A stretch of 39,959 nucleotides of DNA from Chloroflexota bacterium (GCA_020845495.1 JADLFM010000130.1:1-39959), one strand, 5' to 3'; positions 14,951-23,849 are shown, counted from the stretch's first letter. Notes: generated by a model not told the origin, from the sequence alone. Program-made: numbers and translations.

Positions 14951-15955
14951 TCACGTCCAGTCCAGAATCACGCCCAGGTACTCGTCCTGCTGCTCCAGCA
15001 GCCCGTTGTACGCCCGCTGGATCTCGGCGGGCGGCAGCCGATGCGTGATCAGCGGCTCGACGTTCAGGCGGCCGTCCGCCAGCCACGTCAGTCCGGTCGC
15101 GATGTTGTCCACGATGGCGTCGGCCGAGTACGGGGTGCGCTGGCGCGCGATCTCCCATTCCGAGCCGCTCCGCAAGGTCAAGAACCGGAAGAACAGGTCG
15201 CGGGTCAGACGCCAGGACGGAACGCTGTTCTGGTCGCCGCCCCAGGGGGCCCCGATCATCACGATCTCGCCGCCGTTCTGGGCCAGCCCGACCGCCCCCG
15301 CCAGCGCCTCCGCCGAGCCGGTCGCCTCGACCACCAGTCGGTGCTGGCGTGCCAGATCGACCATTGCCTCCGAGCCTTGAACGTCGCGGATGCCGCAGCG
15401 CTCGGCAATGGCGCGACGGGCGGGGGAGAGATCCAGGGCGTTGACGCGCATCCCGCACGCCTGGAATACCTGCGCCGCCAGGTTCCCGATCGGCCCCAGC
15501 CCGACCACTGCCACGGCGTCGCCGCCATGCGCGATGGTGGTGCGCATGGTCGTCATCGAGACGTTTGCCAGCCGGACGAACACCGCGCGCTCGTCCGGCA
15601 GGTCGTCGGGGACTGGTACGCAGAAGCGCTGGGTGGCGTCCAGCCGGTTGATCGAGGCGTGATTGCCCATCGAGTAGACCCGCTGGCCGGGCCGCACGTT
15701 CAAGTCCGCGCCGGCCGCGATCACCTCGCCGACGTTGGCATACCCGACGTTGACCATCGGGTAGCAGCGCGGCGCGTCAGAGTTGATGTGGAGCTTGCCC
15801 TGGAGGTTGGCGAGTTCCGTGCCCGGGCTGATGACGGTGACGTGGGTCCGAATGACGACCTCGGTCGGGCCGAGGTTCGAGTCATCGACCTCGATCTGCT
15901 CGATCTCGGCCTGCATCGGGGCCGTGAATATGACCCGCTCGCCTCGCAACATCAT
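14951..15955 (-). CDS. Zinc-type alcohol dehydrogenase-like (MDR) oxidoreductase, probably zinc-free
   Basis: 334 residues of the medium-chain dehydrogenase superfamily. The Rossmann motif VVGLGPIGNLAAQVF lies at about 150-165, and the catalytic domain at 1-125 contains THVTVISPGTELANLQG. The usual catalytic-zinc Cys (in CGSD) is replaced by SPGTEL and the four structural-zinc cysteines are absent. It is therefore probably a zinc-independent NAD(P) enzyme, as in the BchC-like branch. It begins 28 bases after the last ABC gene, in one operon with it. It may oxidise the imported polyol, sugar or hydroxyacid; this is inferred from context only. Confidence 0.85.
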   Translation of the reverse strand: MMLRGERVIFTAPMQAEIEQIEVDDSNLGPTEVVIRTHVTVISPGTELANLQGKLHINSDAPRCYPMVNVGYANVGEVIAAGADLNVRPGQRVYSMGNHASINRLDATQRFCVPVPDDLPDERAVFVRLANVSMTTMRTTIAHGGDAVAVVGLGPIGNLAAQVFQACGMRVNALDLSPARRAIAERCGIRDVQGSEAMVDLARQHRLVVEATGSAEALAGAVGLAQNGGEIVMIGAPWGGDQNSVPSWRLTRDLFFRFLTLRSGSEWEIARQRTPYSADAIVDNIATGLTWLADGRLNVEPLITHRLPPAEIQRAYNGLLEQQDEYLGVILDWT

Positions 15956-15983
15956 GGAGCTCCGCCAGCTGTCGTGGGAGGTG

Positions 15984-17045
15984 TCATGAGGCGCCGCCAG
16001 TGCTCGAGATCGCGGGCGTTGCGTTGGTCGGAAACACGTCGGCCACGTCCGGCGTCTCGAGGACCGGACGGTCCTGGTACAGGAAGCAGGCCGCGACTCG
16101 ATGCTCGTCCGTCCGATAGAAGGCCGGTCGATGCTGCCAGCAGCCGTCCATCACCGATGGACAGCGCGGCGCGAACGCGCAGCCGTGACTGACCCGGGGC
16201 GCCGGACTGTCGAGCTCCGGCAGATCCTCGCCGGTCCAGCGCCTCCGCCGATCCGGCACCGGGATCGACGAGACCAGCAGCTTCGTATACGGATGCTTTG
16301 GCTGCTGGATCACCTGCTCCACCGAGCCGGCCTCGGCTACCGCGCCTCGGTAGAGCACCACAATGCTCTCGCAGATCTGGTACGCCGTGGTCAAGTCGTG
16401 CGTGATGTAGATGACCGAGATGCCGAGCTCGCGATTCAGCCGTTGAAGGCTGGCCAGGATCGTGGCGCGCAGCGAGGCGTCCACCATCGAGACCGGCTCG
16501 TCGGCCAGGATGACGCGCGGCCGGCAGATGAGCGCCCTGGCGACCATGATCCGCTGTCGCTGACCGCCGCTGAGCTGGTGCGGGAACCGGCCCAGGGTCT
16601 CGCCCGGCCGCAGCCCGACCATCTCCAGCGCTTCCTCGATCAGCCGTCGGGCGGCGCGGCCGTCGTCGGCCAGCTTGAACCGCTTGATCGGCATCGTCAA
16701 GACGTGATCGATCCGGTAGAACGGGTTGAAGGCGGCGAACGGATCCTGAAAGATCGGCTGGACTTCGCGGCGGAACTGGAGCCGCTCTCGGCTGGTCATG
16801 TTCGTCACGTCGCGGCCACGAAACAGGACCTGGCCCGATGTCGGGCTGATGTGGCCGAGTAACAGGTGCGCCAGTGTCGTCTTGCCGCTGCCACTCTCGC
16901 CGGCGATGGCGGTGATCGTCGGTCGGCCGTCGCCGAGGGAGAAGGAGAGGCCGTCGAGCGCAACCACCGCCTCGTGCTTCTTCCGCCAACCACCGCCGTA
17001 CACTTTCGAGACAGCGCGGAGCTCCAGCAGCGGCGAGGAGTCCAT
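15984..17045 (-). CDS. oppF: Oligopeptide/dipeptide-type ABC transporter ATPase (OppF-like)
   Basis: 353 residues from the ATG at 17045, which has GGAAGG five bases upstream; another ATG directly precedes it. The Walker A motif is GESGSGKTT (49-57), the Q-loop Q100, the signature LSGGQRQ (158-164) and Walker B ends in ILADEP (179-184). Its C-terminal oligopeptide-type domain has the cysteine pattern CAFAPRCPSVMDGC plus a later Cys (AACF), known in Opp/Dpp ATPases. It overlaps the preceding oppD-like stop codon, so it is translationally coupled. With its partner it powers the importer formed by the two permeases upstream. Confidence 0.93.
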   Translation of the reverse strand: MDSSPLLELRAVSKVYGGGWRKKHEAVVALDGLSFSLGDGRPTITAIAGESGSGKTTLAHLLLGHISPTSGQVLFRGRDVTNMTSRERLQFRREVQPIFQDPFAAFNPFYRIDHVLTMPIKRFKLADDGRAARRLIEEALEMVGLRPGETLGRFPHQLSGGQRQRIMVARALICRPRVILADEPVSMVDASLRATILASLQRLNRELGISVIYITHDLTTAYQICESIVVLYRGAVAEAGSVEQVIQQPKHPYTKLLVSSIPVPDRRRRWTGEDLPELDSPAPRVSHGCAFAPRCPSVMDGCWQHRPAFYRTDEHRVAACFLYQDRPVLETPDVADVFPTNATPAISSTGGAS

Positions 17046-18115
17046 CATGCCCTTCCGACTCCCGGCTCGTCGTAGAGATGGCAAGCGACGCGCCGAGCGG
17101 GCCCGACTTCCAGCAGGCGCGCCGTCTCGATGGGGCAGCGCTCGAAGGCGTGGGGGCACCGCGGCGCGAATGGACAGCCGGGCGGCAGATCCAGCAGCGC
17201 TGGCGGCAATCCGGGGATGCCGCGCAACTCCCGGCGCGCTTCCAGCGACGGTAAGCTCTCGACCAGCAGCCGGGTGTACGGGTGGCGCGGATCGTCCAGG
17301 ACGTCGTCGATCGGCCCGTACTCGACGAGTTCACCGGCGTAGAGCACCCCGATCGTGTCGGCGAACTGCGCGATCAAGCCCATGTCGTGGCCGATCAGGA
17401 TGACGGCCGCGCCGAGGCCTTCCTGGACCCGCCCCAGCGTCATAATGACCTGGCGCTGCACCACCACGTCGAGAGCACTCGTCGGCTCGTCGGCCACGAT
17501 CACGCTCGGGCTCAGCACCGTCGCGATGGCGATAGCAACGCGCTGCTTTTGGCCGCCCGAGAGCTCATGCGGGAAGCGGTCCGCCAGCGTGGCCGGCAGC
17601 CCGACCCGCCCCAGCGCTCCAGACGTCCGGTCGTTCAGCTCGGCGCGGGGGAGGTTGCCCTCGTGGGCCACGATCCCGTCCAGGATCTGCTCCCGGATCC
17701 GCATCACCGGGTTCAGCGAGCTCATCGCACCCTGCGGCACCAGCGCGATCTCGCGCATCCGAATCCGTCGGAGCTCGCGCTCCGGGACGCTCAGCAGGTC
17801 GCGGCCGTTCAGGACGATCCGCCCGCCGACGATCCGGCCCGGCGGCCGGGTCAGCCGCATCAAAGCCGTCCCCATCGTCGTCTTGCCGGAGCCAGACTCG
17901 CCGATCAGCCCCAGCCGCTCGCCCGGACGGAGCGCGAACGAGACGCCGTTGACCGCCTTCACCGCCCCACGCGGGGTCTGGTAGTGGACCTGGAGATCCT
18001 CGACGCTGAGCACCGGGTCATCCGAGGGGGTCGCCGATTGCACTCGTGCGGCTGCATCGATTGTCGGGGCGCCATACGTCGCGCCGGCACCGGTCGCCGT
18101 CGGCCCCTGGCTCAT
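17045..18115 (-). CDS. oppD: Oligopeptide/dipeptide-type ABC transporter ATPase (OppD-like)
   Basis: 356 residues from the ATG at 18115, which overlaps the permease stop as ATGA; the frame upstream is not protein-like. The Walker A motif is GESGSGKTT (72-80), the signature ELSGGQKQRV and the Walker B end VADEPTSALD. The C-terminal cysteine motif is CPFAPRCPHAFERC plus VAC. It is the first ATPase of the oppB-C-D-F set. The N-terminal 33 residues are a non-conserved Ala/Thr-rich extension. Confidence 0.93.
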   Translation of the reverse strand: MSQGPTATGAGATYGAPTIDAAARVQSATPSDDPVLSVEDLQVHYQTPRGAVKAVNGVSFALRPGERLGLIGESGSGKTTMGTALMRLTRPPGRIVGGRIVLNGRDLLSVPERELRRIRMREIALVPQGAMSSLNPVMRIREQILDGIVAHEGNLPRAELNDRTSGALGRVGLPATLADRFPHELSGGQKQRVAIAIATVLSPSVIVADEPTSALDVVVQRQVIMTLGRVQEGLGAAVILIGHDMGLIAQFADTIGVLYAGELVEYGPIDDVLDDPRHPYTRLLVESLPSLEARRELRGIPGLPPALLDLPPGCPFAPRCPHAFERCPIETARLLEVGPARRVACHLYDEPGVGRA

Positions 18116-19032
18116 GTCTGCTGCCTCAGTCGGGGGTTCGCGAACCGGTCGACGCCGACCGACACGAAGAACATGCCGATGAAGATCGTCGCGATCATCG
18201 CGATCGGCGGACCGAACCACCACCACTGCCCCCGAAGGACTGCGCTGTACTTCTGGGCCCAGAATATCGTCGTACCGAGGGTGTGGACGTCGTTGGCGCC
18301 AAGCCCGAGCGCCTCCAGCCCGATCGACGCCAGCATCGCCGCGTTGACGGCGGCGATGAAGCTCGCCGCGATGAACGGCAGCAGGTTCGGCATGATCTCC
18401 TGGAACACGACCTGCAGCTCGTTGGCGCCGTTCGCCCGAGCCACTGCCACGTACGGCCGCTCGCGGATCGAGAGGACCTGCGAGCGAATCGAGCGGGTCG
18501 GGTACATCCAGGAGAGCACGGCGACGGTCAGCCCCATCAGCTCGACCGTCATCTGACCGACGTTGACGGCGATCACCAGCAGGACGGCGATCCCCGGGAC
18601 GGTCATCAGCGAATCTGAGATCAGCCGTATGACGGTGTCCACGACGCCGCCAAAATAGCCGGAGACCAGCCCAAGCACCAGCCCAATGCTGATGCCGACC
18701 AGCCCGGCGATCAACCCGATCCGCAACGTTTGCGGCGTGCCGATCACCATCACCGTCAGCATGTCCCGCCCCTGCGAGTCGGTGCCAAGCAGGTGCTGCA
18801 CCGAAGGGCGCTGCGACGGCGTGACGGCGCCCACAACCGCGTCGGCCCGGTTGACGACGAGCGCTCCGAGGACGCTGATCAGCAGCACCGCCAGCAGGAT
18901 CACCAGTCCGATGACCAAACTGGCGCTCCAGCGCGGGCTACGCAGGATGGCCGTGGCCCAGGCTACCGGGCCACTCGGAGGAGACGTCGTTGGGGCGGTC
19001 GGCGGGCTGGCCGGGGCAACGATCTCACTCAC
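18112..19032 (-). CDS. oppC: Oligopeptide/dipeptide-type ABC permease (OppC-like)
   Basis: 306 residues and six membrane helices. The N-terminal helix is preceded by a Thr/Pro-rich segment. LLGTDSQGRDMLTVMVIG (about 85-105) is the OppC N-terminal signature, and AVARANGANELQVVFQEIMP is the EAA loop that docks the ATPase. Start and stop both overlap their neighbours by four bases (ATGA), showing tight coupling with oppB and oppD. Confidence 0.93.
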   Translation of the reverse strand: MSEIVAPASPPTAPTTSPPSGPVAWATAILRSPRWSASLVIGLVILLAVLLISVLGALVVNRADAVVGAVTPSQRPSVQHLLGTDSQGRDMLTVMVIGTPQTLRIGLIAGLVGISIGLVLGLVSGYFGGVVDTVIRLISDSLMTVPGIAVLLVIAVNVGQMTVELMGLTVAVLSWMYPTRSIRSQVLSIRERPYVAVARANGANELQVVFQEIMPNLLPFIAASFIAAVNAAMLASIGLEALGLGANDVHTLGTTIFWAQKYSAVLRGQWWWFGPPIAMIATIFIGMFFVSVGVDRFANPRLRQQT

Positions 19033-20030
19033 TTCTGGTACCGGATCCGGGGATCGACCAGTGGGTAGATGAGGTCGACGATGAGCAGCGAGACGGCCAG
19101 CGAGATGATGAGCATCAAGACGATGCCCTGGATCACAAAGTAATCCTTGCCGGCGATGGCGCCGAACAGCAGCCCGCCAAGGCCCGGGTAGCTGAACATC
19201 GCTTCGACGAGCACCGCTCCGGAGAGAATAGAGCCGAGCGCGACGGCCAGATGCGTGACCTGCGGCAGCAAGGCGTTCCGCAGGCCGTACCAGAGGAAGA
19301 TCCGCCGGGCCGGTAGTCCCTTCGCTTCGGCGAACGTGATGTAGTCCTCTCCAAGGGTCGTTACCATCATCGCCCGCATCCCAAGCGCCCAGGCGCCGAT
19401 CCCCCCCAGCACCAGCGAGAGCGAGGGCAGGATCGCGTGGTACAGGATGGTGAGGATCGAGGCCAGGTTGAAGCGGAGCATCATGATCGGGTCGAAGCCG
19501 CCACCGGGCGGGAACACTCGGAGCTCAACGGCGAATACCGACATCAGCAAGATCGCCAGCAGGAAGAACGGAATCGCCGACATCAACATGAACGGCGGCA
19601 GGAGCGCCTGGACGAAGCGCGGCGCACGCGGCCAGGCCGCGAGCGCCCCGAGCAGCGTGCCGAGCGTGAACGCGATCAGCGTCGAGACGCCGAGCAGCCC
19701 GAGCGTCCAGGGCAGCGCCGAGCGGACCTTCGAGATGACCGGCTGCGGGAAGTCTGCCAGTGAGACGCCGAGGTCTAGCCGAAAAATGTCGCCCCAGTAC
19801 GCCAGGTACTGCTGCCAGAGCGGCTTGTCCAGCCCAAACTTGGCGCGGTAAACGGCGGCGATCTCGGCGACGTTCGCGTCGATGCTGCCAGTCATGGCGA
19901 TCCGCGTCTGGAGCGCCGCCTCGATCGGATCGCCCGGGATCAACCGGGGGATCATGAAGTTGACCGTGACGGCGATGAACACGATGGGCAGCAACTGTGC
20001 TGATCTGGTGAGCAGGTAGCCGATCGCCAT
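19029..20030 (-). CDS. oppB: Oligopeptide/dipeptide-type ABC permease (OppB-like)
   Basis: 333 residues from the ATG at 20030, which has GGGAGAGG six bases upstream; the longer frame to 20096 runs through the operator region and is rejected. There are six membrane helices. MIPRLIPGDPIEAAL (about 26-40) and KFGLDKPLWQQYLAYWGDIF are OppB signatures, and ITFAEAKGLPARRIFLWYGL is the EAA loop. It is the first gene of a seven-gene leftward operon. No binding protein is encoded in this operon. The likely one (24985) is in a separate unit preceded by a near-identical 20-bp operator. Confidence 0.93.
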   Translation of the reverse strand: MAIGYLLTRSAQLLPIVFIAVTVNFMIPRLIPGDPIEAALQTRIAMTGSIDANVAEIAAVYRAKFGLDKPLWQQYLAYWGDIFRLDLGVSLADFPQPVISKVRSALPWTLGLLGVSTLIAFTLGTLLGALAAWPRAPRFVQALLPPFMLMSAIPFFLLAILLMSVFAVELRVFPPGGGFDPIMMLRFNLASILTILYHAILPSLSLVLGGIGAWALGMRAMMVTTLGEDYITFAEAKGLPARRIFLWYGLRNALLPQVTHLAVALGSILSGAVLVEAMFSYPGLGGLLFGAIAGKDYFVIQGIVLMLIISLAVSLLIVDLIYPLVDPRIRYQK

Positions 20031-20085
20031 CGATCGCCTCTCCCGAAGTCCGTTGGGCAGCAGTCTAGCACACCGATGGGCGTCG

Positions 20086-20105
20086 AGTGTATACAAGCAT
20101 ACAAG
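20086..20105 (+). promoter_or_regulatory. GntR-type operator S1 between the divergent importer operons
   Basis: AGTGTATACAAGCATACAAG agrees at 17 of 20 positions with S2 (24903). It lies 55 bases before oppB and about 205 before the sugar-binding-protein gene. On the + strand a -10-like TAGATT begins 29 bases after the operator start, close to the 27 bases seen at S2. The operator would therefore cover the -35 region. It could also block the leftward promoter. Confidence 0.7.
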
Positions 20106-20200
20106 AGAATGTGGTAGATTGGCGCCGACGACGATGTCAGGCCGGCCGCGTCACGAAGACGTGGGGAGGTCCGAAGTCTGTCGCGTCGCCGAGCAGTCAG

Positions 20201-20232
20201 CAGATGACGCACAGGCGCCCGTGCGTCATCTG
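20201..20232 (+). promoter_or_regulatory. Perfect 12-bp inverted repeat in the leader of the sugar-importer operon
   Basis: CAGATGACGCAC and GTGCGTCATCTG are separated by eight bases, 78 bases before the start of the binding-protein gene. If transcription begins near 20127, this would be a strong hairpin in the 5' leader. There is no T-run, so it is not a standard terminator. A second regulator's operator is the other option. Confidence 0.5.
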
Positions 20233-20309
20233 GCGGAACGGTAGTCGACGTGGGCCCAGGTCAGGGGAGGAGCGGGCGATGGTCGCCCACCAGTTGGGGA
20301 GGTAGTGCA

Positions 20310-21917
20310 ATGCCGCACATCACTCGTCGACAGTTCACGGCCCTGAGCATAGCCGGAGTTGCCGGCACACTCTGGGGCTGTACGGCTGCGCCGCCACCAG
20401 CGAAGCCGGCCGCGTCCACGGGAGGAGCGCCGCCGTCAGCCACGACCGGACCGGGCACTGTCCCGGCCGGCGTCAAGCGCGAGGGCTTGATCGTCGCCAA
20501 CATCGAAGACACCTATGGCCACGCGGCCGGCATGGAAGCCGTCGCCAAAGAGTACATCAAGCTGTACCCGAACGTGGATATCCGGATCGATCCGAAGCCG
20601 ATTGAGGGGTACTACGATTGGGCGAAGGCTCAAGTTGTCGGCGGCACCAACGCCTCGCTGATGCGTGACTGCAGCTGCCCGGATCTGGTGGCGGCCGGCA
20701 AGTTCGTCGATTTCGGGCCACACTTCGAGAAGGTCAACCCGTACACCGACAAGAAGTGGTCCACCATGTTCAAGCCCGGCGCGATCCGGGCCGACGAAGC
20801 GACTGGCCAGGTCGTCCAGTTCAACATGTTCAGCGTCTACGTGCTCTGGTTCTACAACAAGACCCTTTGGGAGAAGGTCGGCCTCAAGGACACGCCCAAG
20901 ACCTGGACCGATCTCATCAAGGTGCTCCAGACGTTCAAGGACGCCGGTGTCCTGCCGACCCCGATGGCCGGCGACGTCGACGGCTGGCGGCGGATGGGTC
21001 TCTCCTGGCTCAGCCGGATTACCGCCGACGCCTACGCGCGTGAGTCGATCAACATCGTCCGCGCCCAGCCCGGCGATTGGAACTACAAGGAGAACGTCGA
21101 CGGTGCCTGGAAGTACGATCCGAAGGACCCGTACAACGACGCCTTCGGCAAGGTCACGCGAAGCCCGGCCCGGATGACCGCCGCCTTCCGTGACGGCACG
21201 CTCAAGGTCGATAACCCCGGCTACCGCGACCTCTGGAAGCACCTCAAGCAGTTCCTTCAGTTCGTCCAGCCAGGCTACATCGGTGTGAACCGCGAAACGG
21301 CCCGCCAACTCTTCCTGACCGGCAAGGCCGGCGTCTGGATGGACGCAAGCTGGTTCTTCTCGCAGTTCGAGAAGTTCATGGGCGACTCGTCGCTCGGTCT
21401 GAACCGCTTCGACTATGGCACCTTCAATCTCGTCGACATCGACGATTCGCCGCTGATCAAGGCGCCGACCCGTACGATCGACAACTCGGCCGGCTACTGG
21501 GTCTTGCCGAAGAAGGACCAGGCCCAGAACGACCTTGAGATCGATTTCCTGATGTTCCTCTCCTCGCCGAAGATGGCTGGCCTGCTGGTCGAGACGACGC
21601 TGCAAGACCCGAAGGGCGACCTGATCGGGCCGCCGATGATCGAGGGTGTCGAGCTGTCGGACGTCTGGAAGCAACGGTTCAGCGTGATCGGCGGACGCGG
21701 TCAGGCCGAGAACGGCGCACCGGGCATCCACGGGATCGACGCCGAGAACACCCGCGAGTGGGTCGACCTGGCGCAGCAGTACGCGACCGACAAGATCGGC
21801 GAAGACCAGTTCTTCAAGCAGTTCCAGGAGTCTGTCGAGAAGAGCGTACCGCGCGTCGCGAAGGCCCAGGGGTACGACCTCGACAACCCGGGCAAGAAGC
21901 CGACGCCGCCGCGGTAG
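20310..21917 (+). CDS. ABC transporter sugar-binding lipoprotein (family 1)
   Basis: 535 residues from the ATG at 20310, with GGGGAGG seven bases upstream. The signal peptide has twin arginines R6-R7 (ITRRQFTALS) and a lipobox ending at C24 (LWGC), so it is likely Tat-exported and lipid-anchored. The mature protein is an extracellular binding protein of the carbohydrate type, with EYIKLYPNVDIRID near the start and FLTGKAGVWMDASWFFSQFE in the middle. It delivers its ligand to the two MalF/MalG-like permeases encoded next. Alternating tryptophans and acidic residues suggest a sugar ligand, whose identity is unknown. Confidence 0.92.
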   Translation: MPHITRRQFTALSIAGVAGTLWGCTAAPPPAKPAASTGGAPPSATTGPGTVPAGVKREGLIVANIEDTYGHAAGMEAVAKEYIKLYPNVDIRIDPKPIEGYYDWAKAQVVGGTNASLMRDCSCPDLVAAGKFVDFGPHFEKVNPYTDKKWSTMFKPGAIRADEATGQVVQFNMFSVYVLWFYNKTLWEKVGLKDTPKTWTDLIKVLQTFKDAGVLPTPMAGDVDGWRRMGLSWLSRITADAYARESINIVRAQPGDWNYKENVDGAWKYDPKDPYNDAFGKVTRSPARMTAAFRDGTLKVDNPGYRDLWKHLKQFLQFVQPGYIGVNRETARQLFLTGKAGVWMDASWFFSQFEKFMGDSSLGLNRFDYGTFNLVDIDDSPLIKAPTRTIDNSAGYWVLPKKDQAQNDLEIDFLMFLSSPKMAGLLVETTLQDPKGDLIGPPMIEGVELSDVWKQRFSVIGGRGQAENGAPGIHGIDAENTREWVDLAQQYATDKIGEDQFFKQFQESVEKSVPRVAKAQGYDLDNPGKKPTPPR

Positions 21918-22003
21918 GGCGCGCACGACCGAGGGTGGCGACGGGCACGGCTGCGCAGGCGGCCGGCCCGACGCCACAGCCGTCGACCCAGGGAGAGAGC
22001 CGT

Positions 22004-22951
22004 ATGGCTGTCCGTGTCGCGAGCCCGGCGCCGGCTGCAAGCCCGCGGCGCTCGCTGTTTGCCGAGATCTATCGGCAGCGTGTCTCGTATCTCTTCGTCA
22101 TGCCGGCCTTCGTGACCGTCGCCGTCTTCATGTACTGGCCCACGTTCACCGGCTTCTTCTACGCGTTTACAGACTGGAAGCCGGGCATCCAGGAGCTCAA
22201 CTTCGTCGGGCTGGACAACTTCTCGGCGATGCTCCAGGACCAGTACCTCAGGACCGGCTTCATCAATGTGCTGGTCATCGTGGTCACCACCGTCCTCAAA
22301 GAGTTGACAGTGCCGCTCCTGGTGGCCGAGCTCGTCTTCCACCTGCGCTCGCCTCGGCTCCAATACTGGCTGCGGACGCTGTTTGTGGTGCCGATGGTGA
22401 TGCCGACCATCGCCACGCTGCTGCTCTGGGTCCAGATCTTCGATCCGAACATCGGGCTGATGAACCAGACGTTGCAGGCTGTCGGGCTTGACAGCCTGCA
22501 GCGGTCCTGGCTCGGCGATGCCGACACCGCGCTCTGGGCGATCGTCTCGATGGGCTTCCCCTGGGTCCAGGTGCTGCCCTTCCTGATCTTCCTGGGCGGC
22601 CTGATGTCGATCCCGCAGGACCTGTACGACGCGGCCGTCGTCGACGGGGCCAATCCGCTCCAGCGGTTCCTACGCATCGATCTGCCGATGCTGGTCGGCC
22701 AGGTCCGGCTGCTGATCGTACTCGGCGTGATCCAGGGATTCCAGGCGTTCTACGTCATCCTGGTGATGACCGGCGGCGGCCCGTACCGTTCGACGACCGT
22801 ACCGGCGCTGGAGATGTACTACTCGGCGTTCCAACACGCCAAGTACGGCTACGCCTGCGCTATCGCGCTCGTCCTCTTCGCGATCGTCATGACGATCACG
22901 ATCATCAACATGACCTACCTCAGGTCGTCCGTCGAGCATGAAGCGACATGA
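22004..22951 (+). CDS. Sugar ABC transporter permease (MalF/UgpA-like)
   Basis: 315 residues from the ATG at 22004 with GGGAGAGAG upstream. Six membrane helices. PAFVTVAVFMYWPTFTGFFY is helix 1. DAAVVDGANPLQRFLRIDLP is the EAA motif, and MTGGGPYRSTTVPALEMYY is a MalF-family landmark. It is CUT1 type and pairs with the following permease. No MalK-type ATPase is encoded in the window, so a shared ATPase elsewhere must serve it. Confidence 0.93.
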   Translation: MAVRVASPAPAASPRRSLFAEIYRQRVSYLFVMPAFVTVAVFMYWPTFTGFFYAFTDWKPGIQELNFVGLDNFSAMLQDQYLRTGFINVLVIVVTTVLKELTVPLLVAELVFHLRSPRLQYWLRTLFVVPMVMPTIATLLLWVQIFDPNIGLMNQTLQAVGLDSLQRSWLGDADTALWAIVSMGFPWVQVLPFLIFLGGLMSIPQDLYDAAVVDGANPLQRFLRIDLPMLVGQVRLLIVLGVIQGFQAFYVILVMTGGGPYRSTTVPALEMYYSAFQHAKYGYACAIALVLFAIVMTITIINMTYLRSSVEHEAT

Positions 22952-23022
22952 GTTCCGTTCACCGCATCGTCAATCCACCCGGCCGCGCCGTGCTCGCCGG
23001 CGCTCGAAGGGAGCCCGCATGA
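22948..23022 (+). CDS. Possible 24-residue coupling ORF
   Basis: ATG at 22948 overlaps the stop of the first permease (ATGA) and its own TGA overlaps the ATG of the second permease (ATGA again). The peptide is MSSVHRIVNPPGRAVLAGAR plus REPA. It looks like the N-terminus of a MalG-type permease placed in the wrong frame. It may be a translational relay between the two permeases, or a relic of a former longer start. Confidence 0.35.
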   Translation: MSSVHRIVNPPGRAVLAGARREPA

Positions 23023-23849
23023 GGAGCGGTCAGGCAACGGTCACCCAGGCCACTCTGCTGACGCTGGCGTCGATCTTCCTGGTCCTGACGTTCTTGCCGA
23101 TCGTCTACCTGACGATCTTCTCGTTCAAGAACAACGCCCAGATTTACGGCAACTTCTGGGCGCTGCCGAGCCCCTGGATCTTCAGCAACTACGCGGACGG
23201 CTGGCGGGCGATCAGCCGCTTCGTCTTCAACAGCGTCTGGATGTCGCTGGTCTCCACCCTCCTGACGGTGCTGTTCGCCGGGCTGGCCTCGTACGCGTTC
23301 GCCCGGCACCGGTTCCCCGGCCGCGAGCCGTTGTACTTCTCGTTCCTGGCGCTGATGATGATCCCGGCCGTGCTGACGCTGATCCCGCGCTACATGCTGG
23401 TCAAGTCGATGGGGATCGTCGATACGCCGTGGGTGCTGGTCCTGCCGTGGATGGCGTCCGACCTGCCGTTCGGGATCTTGCTCTGCCGGGGGTTCTTCGC
23501 CACCCTCGCCGAAGACCTGTTCGAGGCCGGCCGGCTGGATGGCGCCAGCGAGTGGCGCCTGTTCACCTCGATCGCGGTGCCGCTGTCGCTGCCGATCCTG
23601 GTCACGCTCGGCATCGTCCACGCGTTCCGCTGCTACAACGACTACATCTGGCCGCTGATCACGATCAGCCGCAACGACCTCCAGGTGGTGACGGTGGGGT
23701 TGACGGCGTTCAACGCCGGCTACGGGATCATCAACTACGGCCCGCGCTTCGCCGGCTACCTGCTCTCAGCCGTGCCGCTCCTCATCATGTTCCTGCTGGG
23801 GATGCGCTACTTCATTCGTGGCCTGACAGCCGGCGCCCTCAAGGCGTAA
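23019..23849 (+). CDS. Sugar ABC transporter permease (MalG/UgpE-like)
   Basis: 276 residues from the ATG at 23019 with GAAGGGAG six bases upstream; an in-frame ATG at 22938 would add 27 Arg-rich residues and is less likely. Six membrane helices. The docking loop is EAGRLDGASEWRLFTSIAVP. FLPIVYLTIFSFKNN near the N-terminus and AVPLLIMFLLGMRYFIRGLT with AGALKA at the end are typical of MalG-like proteins. It completes the CUT1 importer. Confidence 0.93.
   Translation: MRSGQATVTQATLLTLASIFLVLTFLPIVYLTIFSFKNNAQIYGNFWALPSPWIFSNYADGWRAISRFVFNSVWMSLVSTLLTVLFAGLASYAFARHRFPGREPLYFSFLALMMIPAVLTLIPRYMLVKSMGIVDTPWVLVLPWMASDLPFGILLCRGFFATLAEDLFEAGRLDGASEWRLFTSIAVPLSLPILVTLGIVHAFRCYNDYIWPLITISRNDLQVVTVGLTAFNAGYGIINYGPRFAGYLLSAVPLLIMFLLGMRYFIRGLTAGALKA

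Noticed and set aside
20436..22040. 534-residue reverse frame over the sugar-binding-protein gene
   Set aside because: It is the antisense shadow of a clear lipoprotein gene, with repeated Asp/Arg/Leu-rich low-information sequence and no start signal.
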